A stretch of 64,000 nt of DNA from Gaiellasilicea sp963731615 (lineage in GTDB: Bacteria > Actinomycetota > Thermoleophilia > Gaiellales > Gaiellaceae). Under the pieces are notes generated by a model. The model was not told where the DNA came from. It saw only the letters and a list, made by a program, of their open reading frames with translations, and did no database searches. The position numbers and the translations under genes are program-made. The stretch lies in assembly GCA_963731615.1 (NCBI GenBank), contig CAVSWD010000007.1, forward strand, positions 52,720 to 116,719, given 5' to 3'. Each line of letters starts with the position of its first letter. Positions within the stretch are counted from its first letter, which is position 1. Positions 1-9,039 of this stretch are shown piece after piece.

Positions 1-47
1 CCGGAGAGGCGGAGCAGCGGCTCGGGAGCTGCGGCGGTCTTACTCAC
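1..47 (-). CDS. livF: Branched-chain amino acid ABC transporter ATP-binding protein LivF, N-terminal fragment
   Basis: Only the first 15 codons lie in the window; the gene runs off the left edge. It starts at a GTG (45-47) whose last bases overlap the LivG TGA stop as GTGA, the coupling used throughout this operon. The visible residues end in LLRLS, which fits the start of a LivF nucleotide-binding domain (typically LL-x-V/L-x-x-V). Identity rests mainly on position immediately after LivG in a Liv operon. Confidence 0.6.
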   Translation of the reverse strand, partial: MSKTAAAPEPLLRLS

Positions 48-844
48 TTCCGCTCCGCCGTCTTCGTGCCGAGATACGCCTCGACGACCCGGGGATCGGT
101 CGCGACCTCGTGGAACGAGCCCTCCGCGATCTTGACACCGTGGTCGAGCGCGATCACCCGGTCCGAGATCCCCTCGACGACGTGCATGTCGTGCTCGATC
201 ACGAGGATCGTGTAGCCGCCCTCGGTGCGCAGCTTCGCGATCAGCTCCGTGATCTCGTGCGTCTCGACCGGATTCATCCCGGCCGCGGGCTCGTCGAGCA
301 GGAGCAACCGCGGGTTGGTCGCGGTCGCCCGGGCGATCTCGAGCCGCCGCCGGTTCGCGTACGAGAGGCTGTAGGCGGGCTGATCCCAGCGGTAGCCCAT
401 CAGCCGGTCGCCGAAGAAGGCGAGCCGCAGCTCGGCAAGCTCGCGGATCTCCCGCTCCTCGCGCCGCTGGCCCGGAGTCCGAAACATCGCGCGGAAGACG
501 CCGGCCTTCGTGTGCCCGTACGCCGCCGCCATCACGTTCTCGCGCACACTCATGTTCAGGAAGAGCCGGAGCGTCTGGAACGTACGCGCGATCCCGCGCT
601 TGGTGATCTGATGCGGCTCGAGCCCGACGATGCTCTGCCCTTCGAAGCGGATGTCACCCTCCGTCGGCGCATAGATGCCCGTGACGAGGTTGAAGAGCGT
701 CGTCTTGCCGGCGCCGTTCGGGCCGATCACGCTGACGATCTCCCCTTCGCGCACGTCGAGGTCGAGGTTGTCGATCACCGAGAGGCCGCCGAAAGCCATC
801 GAGACGCCGCGCAGCTCGAGCAGGCTCGGAGCTACCGAACTCAA
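44..844 (-). CDS. livG: Branched-chain amino acid ABC transporter ATP-binding protein LivG
   Basis: ATPase subunit that powers uptake of branched-chain amino acids or related amides through LivH/LivM at the inner face of the membrane. Visible motifs: Walker A GPNGAGKTT (about residues 41-49), the LivG-type signature around YSLSYANRRRLEIARA, Walker B LLLLDEPAAG and a switch histidine in VIEHDM. Length 266 aa is normal. I chose the TTG at 842-844 because it overlaps the LivM TGA as TTGA and gives the usual N-terminus; the frame stays open upstream inside livM but is not protein-like there. Part of livK-H-M-G-F. Confidence 0.9.
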   Translation of the reverse strand: MSSVAPSLLELRGVSMAFGGLSVIDNLDLDVREGEIVSVIGPNGAGKTTLFNLVTGIYAPTEGDIRFEGQSIVGLEPHQITKRGIARTFQTLRLFLNMSVRENVMAAAYGHTKAGVFRAMFRTPGQRREEREIRELAELRLAFFGDRLMGYRWDQPAYSLSYANRRRLEIARATATNPRLLLLDEPAAGMNPVETHEITELIAKLRTEGGYTILVIEHDMHVVEGISDRVIALDHGVKIAEGSFHEVATDPRVVEAYLGTKTAERK

Positions 845-2337
845 ATGATCTCCACGCGCTTCTCGCCGAGGATGCCCTCCGGCCGCGCGATCATGACCGC
901 GATCAGGATCGCGCCGAGGACGACGAAGCGCGTCGGCTCCGGCTTCGGCAGCATCACGTTCTCCCAGACGAACGCGCCCAGATAGAGCGTCGGCACGAGC
1001 AGCGCCAGCCGCAGCCAGCCGGTGACGACGGTCAGGAGCAAGACCGCTGCGACGAGGCCGATGTAGGAGACCGGCGTCACCCAGCCGGCGAGATCGCTCG
1101 GGACGACGACCCATTTGGTCGCCCACTCGCCGAGCCGGCCGCCGCTGCTTGCAGCGCCCGCGGTCCAGCCGTCGTCGATCGCGTCCGCGACGATGCGGAG
1201 GACGAAGCCGAGGACGACAGTGCCGCCGAGCACCGCCGCGAGCCGGCGCGAGAACCGAAGCGCACCCACGAGGCCTGCGAGCACGATTGCATAGAAGAGG
1301 AAGCGCGAGTCGCCGGGCTCGCGCAGCAGCTCGAGCAGCACGCTGATCCCGATCGCGCCGATCACGACGCCCGCCTGGCTGCCGGCACCGCCGAGGATCA
1401 CCATCGTGTAGACCGTGATCAGGAGCGGGAACTCGAACGTCTGAGGAAAGACGCTGCCGTTCAGCGCCGTCACGAGCGTCCCGGTCAGGGCGGCGGTGCC
1501 GGCGCCGAACGCGAACGCGGTCAGCTTCAGCCAGTTGACGGGCATCCCCATCAGCTCCGCTGCCAGCGCGTCCTCGCGCAGCGAGCGCCACGCGCGGCCG
1601 GTACGTGATGCGTTGACGAAGCGGAGTGCGACGAAGACGACGACGAAGAAGGCGAGGGCGACGTAGAGATAAGAGACGTTGAAGATGCCTTCGCTCGAGA
1701 CGGGCAGCACGCGGCCGAAGATCGAGAGCGGGTCGACGTTGAGGATCCCGTTCGGGCCACCGGCCAGGTTGTCGCCGAAGATGCTGTCGCTGTTGTTGGA
1801 GACGGTCAGGAAGATCTGGAAGAAGAAGAGCGTCACGATCGCGAGGTAGTCACCCGCGAGACGCCGGGAGGGTAAGCCGACCAGCAACCCGACGATGCCG
1901 CCGATGACGGCCGCCAGCGGGATCGTGAGAAAGACCGGCAGGTCGATGTCGTAGCGGTCGGCGCTCAGAAACGCGTACGTGTACGCACCGACGCCGTAGA
2001 ACGCGATGTAGCCGAGATCGAGCAGGCCGCCCCAGCCGACGACGACGTTCAGCCCGAGCGCGAGCAGCATGAAGATGACCGTGTCGAAGGCGACCCGGCG
2101 GATGTACCCGCTCTCGAACACGATCGGCAGTGCGGCCACGACCGCGACGAAGAGGATCAGCCACGCCCACCAGGGCACGGTTCGCAGCCGCGCCTCGAGC
2201 ACGCCCAGCCATCCCCCACGGCCGCCGCGGCGCTCCTCGGAGCGCGCCACCCACTCGTCCTGCCCGATTCGCGGGCCGGCGGTCCCGGACCCGCCCGGCA
2301 CTGCCTCCTCGTACTGGCTGTGGGTCTCGTCGGGCAC
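841..2337 (-). CDS. livM: Branched-chain amino acid ABC transporter permease LivM
   Basis: Membrane permease of the Liv transporter, 498 aa, GTG start. A hydrophilic 50-residue N-terminal extension precedes a helix starting near WWAWLILFV (about residue 55); roughly ten hydrophobic segments follow. The family signature GDYLAIVTLFF and the cytoplasmic coupling loop around SLREDALAAELMGM are present. The C-terminal part (after about residue 350) carries additional helices and is longer than in E. coli LivM (about 425 aa). It begins 5 bp after the LivH stop and overlaps LivG by 4 bp. Confidence 0.92.
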   Translation of the reverse strand: MPDETHSQYEEAVPGGSGTAGPRIGQDEWVARSEERRGGRGGWLGVLEARLRTVPWWAWLILFVAVVAALPIVFESGYIRRVAFDTVIFMLLALGLNVVVGWGGLLDLGYIAFYGVGAYTYAFLSADRYDIDLPVFLTIPLAAVIGGIVGLLVGLPSRRLAGDYLAIVTLFFFQIFLTVSNNSDSIFGDNLAGGPNGILNVDPLSIFGRVLPVSSEGIFNVSYLYVALAFFVVVFVALRFVNASRTGRAWRSLREDALAAELMGMPVNWLKLTAFAFGAGTAALTGTLVTALNGSVFPQTFEFPLLITVYTMVILGGAGSQAGVVIGAIGISVLLELLREPGDSRFLFYAIVLAGLVGALRFSRRLAAVLGGTVVLGFVLRIVADAIDDGWTAGAASSGGRLGEWATKWVVVPSDLAGWVTPVSYIGLVAAVLLLTVVTGWLRLALLVPTLYLGAFVWENVMLPKPEPTRFVVLGAILIAVMIARPEGILGEKRVEII

Positions 2338-2342
2338 TACTT

Positions 2343-3266
2343 CTAGACCTTCCTGATGTCGGGCTTGCCGAAGAGGCCCTGCGGGCGGAAGAGCATGAAG
2401 AAGATCAGGATCACGAAGACGAGCAGGTCGGACCAGCGCGTCGAGATGTAGCCCTGCGTGAACGCTTCTGCGAAGCCGAGGATCAGGCCGCCGGCCATCG
2501 CGCCCGGGATCGAGCCGATTCCCCCGATCACGGCGGCCGTGAAGCCTTTCAGCCCCGCGAGGAAGCCGATCGCCACGTCGGTCGGGGCGCGCAGCGCGAA
2601 CATCACCCCCGCGGCCCCGGCGAGCGCCGAGCCCAGCACGAACGCGAACACGATCACGCGGTCGACGTCGATGCCCATCATCGACGCGGCCTCGCGGTCG
2701 TACGAGGTCGCCCGCATCGCCTTGCCCATCCGCGTCCGCGTCACGAGCAGCCAGAGCACGATCATCAGCGCGAACGCCGAGGCGACGATCACGATCCGCA
2801 ACAGCGGCACGCGGACGTTGCCGATGTTGAAGCCGTTGAAGAAGAGCGCCCCGCCCGAGAGCGAGAAGGCGTCGTAGTCCCGCTGCTCGGAGCCGAACAT
2901 CAGCTGCATCGAGTACGCGAGGAAGAACGAGACGCCGAGGGCGCTGATCAGCGGCGCGATCCGGGGCGCGTTACGGAGCGGCCGGTACGCGAAACGCTCG
3001 ATTGCGACGCCGAGGAGCGCGCAGCCGGCCATCGCCGCAAGCGTGATCAGGACCAGCAGCAACCAGGTCGGCACCTTCGGGTCCACCGAGCCGCCCAGCA
3101 GCTGCAGCATCCCGAAGCCGATGAACGAGCCGACCATGAACACGTCGCCGTGGGCGAAGTTGAGCAGCTTCAGGATCCCGTAGACGAGCGAGTAGCCGAG
3201 CGCGATCAGCGCGTAGACGCTCCCCAGCGTGAAACCGTTGATCGTCAGCTGGATGAAGGTGTCCAC
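2343..3266 (-). CDS. livH: Branched-chain amino acid ABC transporter permease LivH
   Basis: Second Liv permease, 307 aa, about eight transmembrane helices. Family features: N-terminal LGSVYALIALGYSLVYGIL, FAHGDVFMVGSF, and the coupling loop around TRMGKAMRATSYDREAA. GTG start (3264-3266) has a GGGAGGA-type ribosome site about 10 bp upstream. First permease gene after the binding-protein gene, separated from it by a strong inverted repeat at 3293-3322 that probably sets the ratio of binding protein to permease. Confidence 0.92.
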   Translation of the reverse strand: MDTFIQLTINGFTLGSVYALIALGYSLVYGILKLLNFAHGDVFMVGSFIGFGMLQLLGGSVDPKVPTWLLLVLITLAAMAGCALLGVAIERFAYRPLRNAPRIAPLISALGVSFFLAYSMQLMFGSEQRDYDAFSLSGGALFFNGFNIGNVRVPLLRIVIVASAFALMIVLWLLVTRTRMGKAMRATSYDREAASMMGIDVDRVIVFAFVLGSALAGAAGVMFALRAPTDVAIGFLAGLKGFTAAVIGGIGSIPGAMAGGLILGFAEAFTQGYISTRWSDLLVFVILIFFMLFRPQGLFGKPDIRKV

Positions 3267-3292
3267 GGGGTGATCGATCCTCCCAGAAAGAC

Positions 3293-3322
3293 GAACGGCC
3301 CGGCAAATTTGCCGGGCCGTTC
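3293..3322 (-). terminator. Perfect inverted repeat between the binding-protein gene and livH (attenuator/terminator)
   Basis: GAACGGCCCGGCAAA (3293-3307) is followed directly by its exact reverse complement (3308-3322), a 15-bp stem. It lies in the 74-bp gap between the binding-protein stop and livH. There is no long T run, so partial termination or mRNA 3'-end protection is more likely than full termination, as commonly seen between binding-protein and permease genes. Confidence 0.7.
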
Positions 3323-3340
3323 GCTGTGGTGCCTAGCTCG

Positions 3341-4526
3341 TCAGCCGACGAGCTTGTAGGTGCCGTTCGACTGAATCTCGAAGATGTAGAACTTCGCGTT
3401 CAGCGGGTCGTTCGACTTCGTCGAGAAGCGGAAGTTGCCGCCGAGGATCCAGTTGTTGATCCGCACCTGCTTCACCTTGCGCAGCACTGCGCGCCGGTTC
3501 GGCAGGACGTTCTTGTTCGCGACACACGCCGCCTTGACCGCGCGCAGCGCGACCTGGACGGCCCCGTAGGTCGGCGGCCCGAAGGACTCGAGGTCCGAGT
3601 TCGGGTTGTCCGCCTTCCAGCCGTTGACGATCGCCCGCGACGTGGCGATGCCACTGATGTCCGGAGCGAAGTTGGACACGAACGCGCCGGGGAGCTTGAA
3701 CTGCGCCGGCGCGTTCGCACCGTCGCCGCCGAACACCTTCGCCCGCTTGCCCTGCTCGATCAGCTGCTGGCCGAACGTCTGCGCGTCCGGCGGCTGCTGC
3801 GTCGGGAAGAAGACGAAGTCCGCGTCGCTCGGCGTCCGCGTCACGAGGGACGAGAAGTCGGTCGTCCGCACGGAGGTGGACAGCCGGACGACCTCGACGT
3901 TCCGCGCCCGCAGGACCGCCTGCGCGGCGTCGGCCAGACCGACCGAGTACGGCTCCTGGAAGTCGATGATCACGACCTTCCGGGCGTTCTTGCTGATCAT
4001 GAACCGGGCGTCGCTCGGACCCTGGATGAAGTCGCCCGGAACGACCCGGAAGAAGCCGGGGGTTCCTTCGCGCGGGGTTCCCTTCGTCAACGACGTCCGC
4101 GTTGCCGACGGCGAGATGTGCGGCACGCCGGCGGCGAAATACGTCTGGCTCGTAGCCGCGACCGCACCGGACGTCGCCGGGCCGATCACCGCCACGACCT
4201 GCTGGTCTGCGACGTACTTCTGGGCCAGTGCCTGCGCGGGCGCAGGACCCTGCTCGACGGGCGTGTCGCCGGTCAGCAGCTGCACCTTCAGCCCAAGGCC
4301 TGGAGCGAGCCGCTTGACGGCGTACTTCGCCCAGGTCAGCTGAGCTTGGCCGAGGAAGCCCGCCCCGCCGGTCAGCGGCGTCACGATCGCAATCTTCAGC
4401 GTCGATTTGCAGCTTCACGGCCTGTTGCGCGTTCGCCTCTTCGGCGACATCCGGCCTGGCGACCGCGGTGGTCGCGAGCACCGCCGCGATCCCGGCCACG
4501 AGCGCCAGCGCTATCGCTCTTCTCAT
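3341..4526 (-). CDS. Branched-chain amino acid ABC transporter substrate-binding protein (frameshifted)
   Basis: Type I periplasmic binding protein (LivK/Leu-Ile-Val family) delivering ligand to LivHM. ATG at 4524-4526 has a strong AAGGAGG site and opens a signal peptide (MRRAIALALVAGIAAVL, cleavage near TAVA). The mature domain (KIAIVTPLTGG ... AVIGPATSGAVAA ... FGGDGANAPAQF) is in the next frame: one base must be skipped between about 4391 and 4417, where a TGA closes the downstream frame. Removing one base gives a continuous 394-aa protein of normal family length. Either a sequence error or a recent pseudogene. Paralogue of the next gene upstream. Confidence 0.8.
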
Positions 4527-4620
4527 CTGTTGCCCTCCTTGTGGGTTCCCATCTGAATGTCCAAATCGATCATCGTCGCCTCGTGGCGCAACGCGGAGCG
4601 TGCATGCCCGCCGCCTGCCA

Positions 4621-4649
4621 ATCACACAGGCTTGCGTGTGTCATGTCAA
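4621..4649 (-). promoter_or_regulatory. Candidate sigma-70-type promoter for the liv operon
   Basis: On the minus strand, TTGACA (4649-4644) is followed after 17 bp by TGTGAT (4626-4621). It sits about 95 bp upstream of the binding-protein start in the 204-bp gap between the two binding-protein genes. The -35 is consensus, the -10 is weak. This would let the second binding protein plus LivHMGF be transcribed separately from the upstream genes. Confidence 0.4.
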
Positions 4650-4730
4650 CAGACCCCCTCCGCGCCCTTCCTCCCTGTAGACGCCGATACGGCGTGAAAG
4701 TCAGAAAGTTGACGCAACTTGGCGCAGGAT

Positions 4731-5844
4731 CTAGCCCGCCAGGGTCTTCTTGCCGCGGGCACCGAGCTTGAAGATCGAGAACGCGGCGTCCTTGCGGTCG
4801 CCGCGGGCGGTGAACTGGAGGTCGCCGCCGAGGACGATGCTCGGGATCCGGGTCGCCTTCATGGTGCTGAGTACCTCCTTGCGCGTGGCCTCGTCCGTCT
4901 GCGCATGCCTTCTGGATCGCCACGATCGCAGCCTGCGTCGCCACGTACGCGGGCGGGCCGAAATTGGAGCCGAATCGGGCGCCGTACTCCCTGACGAACG
5001 TCTCGTTGCCCTTGACGGCGCGTACGTCCGGGGCAAACGCGGCGACGTACGAGCCGGGGATCTTGAAGTCACCGGAGTCGAGCCCGTCCCCGCCGAAGAC
5101 GACGGCCTGCTTGCCCTGCTCCCTCAGTTGCTGGCCGAAGATCTGACCGTTGGCCGCGATCTGCCAGGGGAGGTAGACGACGTCGACCCCGTCGGCAATC
5201 GAGGCGACGAGCGACGTGAATTCGGTCGCCTTCTGGCTGACCGACCTTCGCGTCACGCGAACGCCAGCGGCTCTCAGCGCCGTCTGAACACTGTCCGCGA
5301 GCCCTTTCGAGTACGACGACTTGTCGTCAACAACCGCGACGTTCTTGGCCTTCAGGCTACGGCGGATGTACCTGGCCGTCGACGGCGCCTGGGCATCGTC
5401 GTTCGGGACGACACGGAAGAAGGTCGGGATCGAGCCGTTCGTCAGCGCGCTGTTCAGTGCGGAGGCGGAGACGAAGACCAGCTGCGGTGTTCGCTTGAAG
5501 GTCGGCGCCACGGCGAGCACCTCTTTGTTGGTGGCCGGGCCGACGACCGCGAGCACACGCGCATCTCGGCGAAACCCCGCTGCGACGGTCGCGGCGCGGC
5601 GCGGGTCGAGCTGCGTGTCGACCGCGTCGAGGCGGATCTTGCCGGCGGCGAGCTTCCGGATCGCGTATCTCGCGAAGCCGAGCTGCTCCTTGCCGACGAA
5701 AGCGGCGTCGCCGGTGAGTGGCCCCATGAAGCCGATCCTCGGCCGGTCGCACGCGGCGCTCGAGGCTCCGACGGCAGCGGGGCCGGCAGCGCGGGCGAGC
5801 GCCGTGGCCGTGACCACGAGCGCTGCACCGGCGAGCAGCGCCAC
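4731..5844 (-). CDS. Second branched-chain-type ABC transporter substrate-binding protein (frameshifted)
   Basis: Type I periplasmic binding protein, paralogue of the gene at 3341-4526 (shared RIGFMGPLTGDAAFVG / GPATNKEVLAVAP / VVFGGDG blocks). Signal peptide MALLAGAALVVTATALA; mature protein begins near AACDRPRIG. The frame breaks at about 4898-4910 after AIVAIQKAC; skipping one base joins AQTDEATRKEVL to the C-terminal KLGARGKKTLAG and gives 370 aa. Start is uncertain: GTG at 5844, or a CTG at 5862 placed 6 bp after a GGAGG that lies inside the last codons of the upstream cupin gene, which implies translational coupling. Confidence 0.78.
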
Positions 5845-5854
5845 GACCCACGTG

Positions 5855-6589
5855 CTACGCAGAAAGGACCTCCGAGTTGTCCTGGTACGCCCGAGACGCG
5901 GGATCGCCGGACGGGTGGAAGACGCCGAGGATCCGCATCACGCCGGGCCCCGTGTTCTCGATGCAGTGCACCTGCTCGGGCGGCAGGTGGAAGCAGGACC
6001 CCGGCCGCAGCGGGATCGCTTCGCCGCCGATGTGGGCGTAGCCCTCGCCGGTGACGATGTACCCGACCTCGTCGTAGGTGTGGCTGTGATCCGGCGCCCG
6101 GCACGGCTCGACGATCCCGACGAACTGGGTCGCGTCGAGGCAGCCCGCGTCCTGGTTGACGAGATAGCGAAAAGTGCGCTTGTCGTCGGCGCGGAGCTCC
6201 GGGCGGTCGGAGAAGCAGACGATCACCTCTCGCGGCGGCCTGTTCACGTTCTCGACCGGGACACTGGTGGAGACGACCAGGAGCTCGGCCGTGCCGGTGT
6301 TCTCGATCACGGACGTCTCGCCGGCGCGGACGTACGCACCGCACTCGGGCTCGAGCTCGTGCGGAACGCCGTCGAGCTCGAGCGTTCCCGCCCCGGAGAC
6401 GACGTAGAGCAGCTCGTCGCGGTCGGCCGCCGTCCGCGGCTGCGACCGGCCGGGCTCGAAGCGCGTCACCCGCTGCTCGAGTAGCCGAGAGCCCGTATGC
6501 GAGCCGAAGACCAGCTTCTCGAGGGCGGTGTCGCCCTCAACCCGGCGTCCCTCGACGTCGTCCTCGTCGACCACGAAAGTCTGCGGCAT
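5855..6589 (-). CDS. Two-domain cupin (bicupin) protein
   Basis: 244 aa, ATG start. Two cupin beta-barrels: residues about 20-110 (RDELLYVVSGAGTLELDG) and about 150-225, where HSHTYDEVGYIVTGEG plus PPEQVHCIENTG give the usual His/His/Glu/His metal set. The first barrel has fewer metal-type histidines and may be structural. The fold resembles ureidoglycine aminohydrolase and other bicupins, but the substrate is unknown. It lies between dppA and a binding-protein gene on the same strand, suggesting a role in metabolising an imported amino-acid-like compound. Confidence 0.75.
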   Translation of the reverse strand: MPQTFVVDEDDVEGRRVEGDTALEKLVFGSHTGSRLLEQRVTRFEPGRSQPRTAADRDELLYVVSGAGTLELDGVPHELEPECGAYVRAGETSVIENTGTAELLVVSTSVPVENVNRPPREVIVCFSDRPELRADDKRTFRYLVNQDAGCLDATQFVGIVEPCRAPDHSHTYDEVGYIVTGEGYAHIGGEAIPLRPGSCFHLPPEQVHCIENTGPGVMRILGVFHPSGDPASRAYQDNSEVLSA

Positions 6590-6648
6590 CGCGGGGATTC
6601 CACCTGCAGGCCGGTGGCCTGTCAACAAACCCTCACAAGTCGAACGCG

Positions 6649-7464
6649 TTACGTCTCGAAGAAGAAGAGCTTCCAGCCCTCCCACCACGTCTCGGCTTCG
6701 ACGCGGATCGTGCGCCCGTCGAGTCGCTCGACGCCGGGGTGGAACCGGAGCCGGTCGGCCGGCTGCGTGCGCTTGAACTCGACCTTGATCTCGCAGGGGC
6801 TGCCGGGGTCGTACGGCGGTACAGCCTTCAGGTCCGCGAGCGCCTGACGGGCGCCGGCCTCGATCAGCTCGCGCGCGCGGGCGGGCGGGATCATGCGCGC
6901 CGAGCCGGCGCCGATCCCCTGCTTGACGGCGACGGTGGTCAGCCCGTCGCCGAGCAGCGCCTTGCCCTCGTCGCACGAGGCCTGGTCGCCGGTGACGAGC
7001 AGCACGGGGCACCCCCAGGTGCCGCAGAGCGCGGCGTTGATCCCGGTCTCGCCGACTTCGGTGCCGTTGAACCAGAGCCGCTGGTAGTCGCGTCCGGAGA
7101 CGGTGTGGTTCATGTTTCCGAGCTCCGCGCCTGCCCTGGCGTGCATGCCGACGAAGAGCGCGGCGTCGCAGCCCTGCTCCAGGAACTCCGTGTACCCGGT
7201 CCACTCCTCCTGAACGACCCACTCGCAGGCGGGATCCAACAGGTCCGGCACGAGCGAGTTGAACGTCCAGCCGCCGCCGGCGCCGTGGCAGTCCATGACG
7301 AGGATCTCGGTCGCGCCTGCCGCCTTCGCGCCGCGCACGGCCGCGTTGATCTCCTCCGTGTAGAGCTTGCGCGCCTCCTCGAACATCGGATCGCCGCCGC
7401 TCGTCTGCTCGGGCTTGACGATCCCCGAGACGCCCTCCATGTCGCTGATCACGTGGACGCGCAT
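6649..7464 (-). CDS. dppA: M55 family D-aminopeptidase (DppA-like)
   Basis: 271 aa. B. subtilis DppA is a zinc D-aminopeptidase that removes N-terminal D-Ala from peptides. Zinc-site residues are recognisable: Asp8 and Glu10 in SDMEG, His60 in MDCHG, His108 in GMHA, and Glu136 or Glu139 in the GTEVGETG loop. The whole chain is colinear with the family and normal in length. First gene of a likely minus-strand run dppA-bicupin-binding protein, linking peptide or D-amino-acid hydrolysis to the neighbouring Liv-type importer (inference). Confidence 0.88.
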   Translation of the reverse strand: MRVHVISDMEGVSGIVKPEQTSGGDPMFEEARKLYTEEINAAVRGAKAAGATEILVMDCHGAGGGWTFNSLVPDLLDPACEWVVQEEWTGYTEFLEQGCDAALFVGMHARAGAELGNMNHTVSGRDYQRLWFNGTEVGETGINAALCGTWGCPVLLVTGDQASCDEGKALLGDGLTTVAVKQGIGAGSARMIPPARARELIEAGARQALADLKAVPPYDPGSPCEIKVEFKRTQPADRLRFHPGVERLDGRTIRVEAETWWEGWKLFFFET

Positions 7465-7600
7465 GCGGGCTTTCTATCGCATCGGGCGGCTCGTCGCCGG
7501 GGCGCGATGGCGTGGTGCGAGGCAGCGACGCAGGGAGCGCCGATAGTCGTGCGATCGGCGCGAGCGGGGACCGCCGCATCGCGCCGCCCAGCGGCGGAAC

Positions 7601-8206
7601 CTAACCGTGCTCGCGGGCGAGGCGCAGGCCGAGCGCCACCAGGACCGCTCCGGTGACGGCGTCGAACGCGCGCCGGATCCGGTCACGCGCGAGGAGCCCC
7701 CGCGCACGGGCGGCCGCAAGGGCGTAGGCGGCGAGCCAGAGGCCGGTGAGCAGGGAGAAGGCCAGCCCGAGGCCGAGCAAGGTCGTGAACGCCTCGCCGA
7801 ACTGCGGCAGCAGGCTGGTGAAGAAGATCACCATCTTCGGATTGGCGAGGTTGCTGACGAGGCCCTGGCGCAAGGAACCGCCCGACGTCGAGCGCACCGG
7901 CGCCGGTGCGTGGGGCCGCCGGTGCCGTACGGCCGCCACGAGCGCCTGGAGGCCGAGGTAGACGAGATACCCGGCGCCGACAAGCCGAAGCGCCGTGAAG
8001 GCCGGCTGGGAAGCCTGCAGAACCGCGACCACACCCGCGGCCGCCGCGAGCGTCCAGACCGCCTGTCCGAGAGCGACTCCGAGCGCCGTTGCGACTCCGG
8101 CCTGGCGACCGCCGACGAGCGCGTTTCGAATCGTGAGGGCGGTGTCCTGTCCGGGCGTGCAGATGACGGCCGCCGCCACGGCGAGGAAGCCGAGGATCTC
8201 AGCCAC
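7601..8206 (-). CDS. LysE/RhtB family amino-acid exporter
   Basis: 201 aa, six predicted helices, with the family N-terminal signature CTPGQDTALTIRNALVGG and the conserved SNLANPKMVIFF block near the middle. Members export amino acids such as homoserine, threonine or lysine. I start at GTG 8206, which gives the usual short N-terminus (MAEILGFLAVAAAVICTPG); an upstream in-frame start at 8266 would run into the divergent SDR gene. Only 22 bp separate the two divergent starts. Confidence 0.85.
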   Translation of the reverse strand: MAEILGFLAVAAAVICTPGQDTALTIRNALVGGRQAGVATALGVALGQAVWTLAAAAGVVAVLQASQPAFTALRLVGAGYLVYLGLQALVAAVRHRRPHAPAPVRSTSGGSLRQGLVSNLANPKMVIFFTSLLPQFGEAFTTLLGLGLAFSLLTGLWLAAYALAAARARGLLARDRIRRAFDAVTGAVLVALGLRLAREHG

Positions 8207-8228
8207 ACCGAGAGAATACGCTTGCCCG

Positions 8229-9005
8229 ATGGATACCGGCCTGAGCGGAAAGGGCGTGCTCGTCACCGGCGCGTCGGGCGGGATCGGCGGCGCGTGTGCC
8301 CGCGCCTTTGCAGCCGAGGGAGCCCGGGTCGCCGTGCACTACCACCGCGGCGAGGAGCGGGCGCGCGAGGTCGCCGGCGCGCTCGGGGGCGTGGAGATCC
8401 TGCAGGCCGACCTGACCGACGAGCACGAGGTCGACCGCCTCTTCGAGCAGGCTCGGGGAGCGCTCGGGCGGATCGACGTCTGTGCGGCAGTCGCAGGCGT
8501 CTGGCCGTCGGCTGACGTGCCCGTCTGGGAGCTGCCGCTCGAGCGCTGGGAGCAGACGCTCCGCCAGAACCTCACCTCTGCCTTCCTTACCGCCCGTGGT
8601 TTCCTCCGCGAGGTCGAGCGCAACGGGCACGGGTCGCTGGTGCTCGTCGGCTCGACGGCCGGAATCGTCGGCGAGGCGGGCCACGCCGACTACGCGGCGG
8701 CGAAGTCGGCGCTCCTCGGCGGCCTGTTGCTGAGCCTGAAGAACGAGATCGTGCGAGTGGCACCGGCTGCGCGCGTGAACGCGGTCGCGCCCGGCTGGAC
8801 CGAGTCGGCGATGACGCGCGGCCACGTCGATCCGGCTGCGGTCCGCACGATCTCGCGCACGATGGCGCTCCGCAAGGTCGCCCAGGTCGAGGACGTCGCG
8901 CGGCAGGTGGTCGTGCTCGCCTCGGACGAGCTCTCCGGCCACGTCACCGGGCAGGTCGTCACGGTTGCCGGCGGCATGGAAGGCCGCGTCATCCACGAGA
9001 CCTGA
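8229..9005 (+). CDS. Short-chain dehydrogenase/reductase (SDR)
   Basis: 258 aa classical SDR. NAD(P)-binding TGASGGIGG near residue 13, NAG-equivalent CAAVAG, and catalytic Ser in LVGSTAG with Tyr/Lys in YAAAK. The C-terminus GHVTGQVVTVAGGM is typical of FabG-like 3-oxoacyl-reductase relatives, but substrate cannot be assigned. An intrinsic terminator follows 8 bp after the stop. Confidence 0.88.
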   Translation: MDTGLSGKGVLVTGASGGIGGACARAFAAEGARVAVHYHRGEERAREVAGALGGVEILQADLTDEHEVDRLFEQARGALGRIDVCAAVAGVWPSADVPVWELPLERWEQTLRQNLTSAFLTARGFLREVERNGHGSLVLVGSTAGIVGEAGHADYAAAKSALLGGLLLSLKNEIVRVAPAARVNAVAPGWTESAMTRGHVDPAAVRTISRTMALRKVAQVEDVARQVVVLASDELSGHVTGQVVTVAGGMEGRVIHET

Positions 9006-9012
9006 ACGAAGA

Positions 9013-9039
9013 AAGCGGCGAGCCGATGGCTCGCCGCTT
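9013..9039 (+). terminator. Intrinsic terminator after the SDR gene
   Basis: AAGCGGCGAGCC (9013-9024), 3-base loop, GGCTCGCCGCTT (9028-9039): a perfect 12-bp stem ending in TTC, 8 bp after the SDR stop. Confidence 0.8.

Noticed and set aside
2130..3359. Plus-strand open frame opposite livM/livH
   Set aside because: Antisense shadow of the permease genes in high-GC DNA; strongly charged low-complexity translation.
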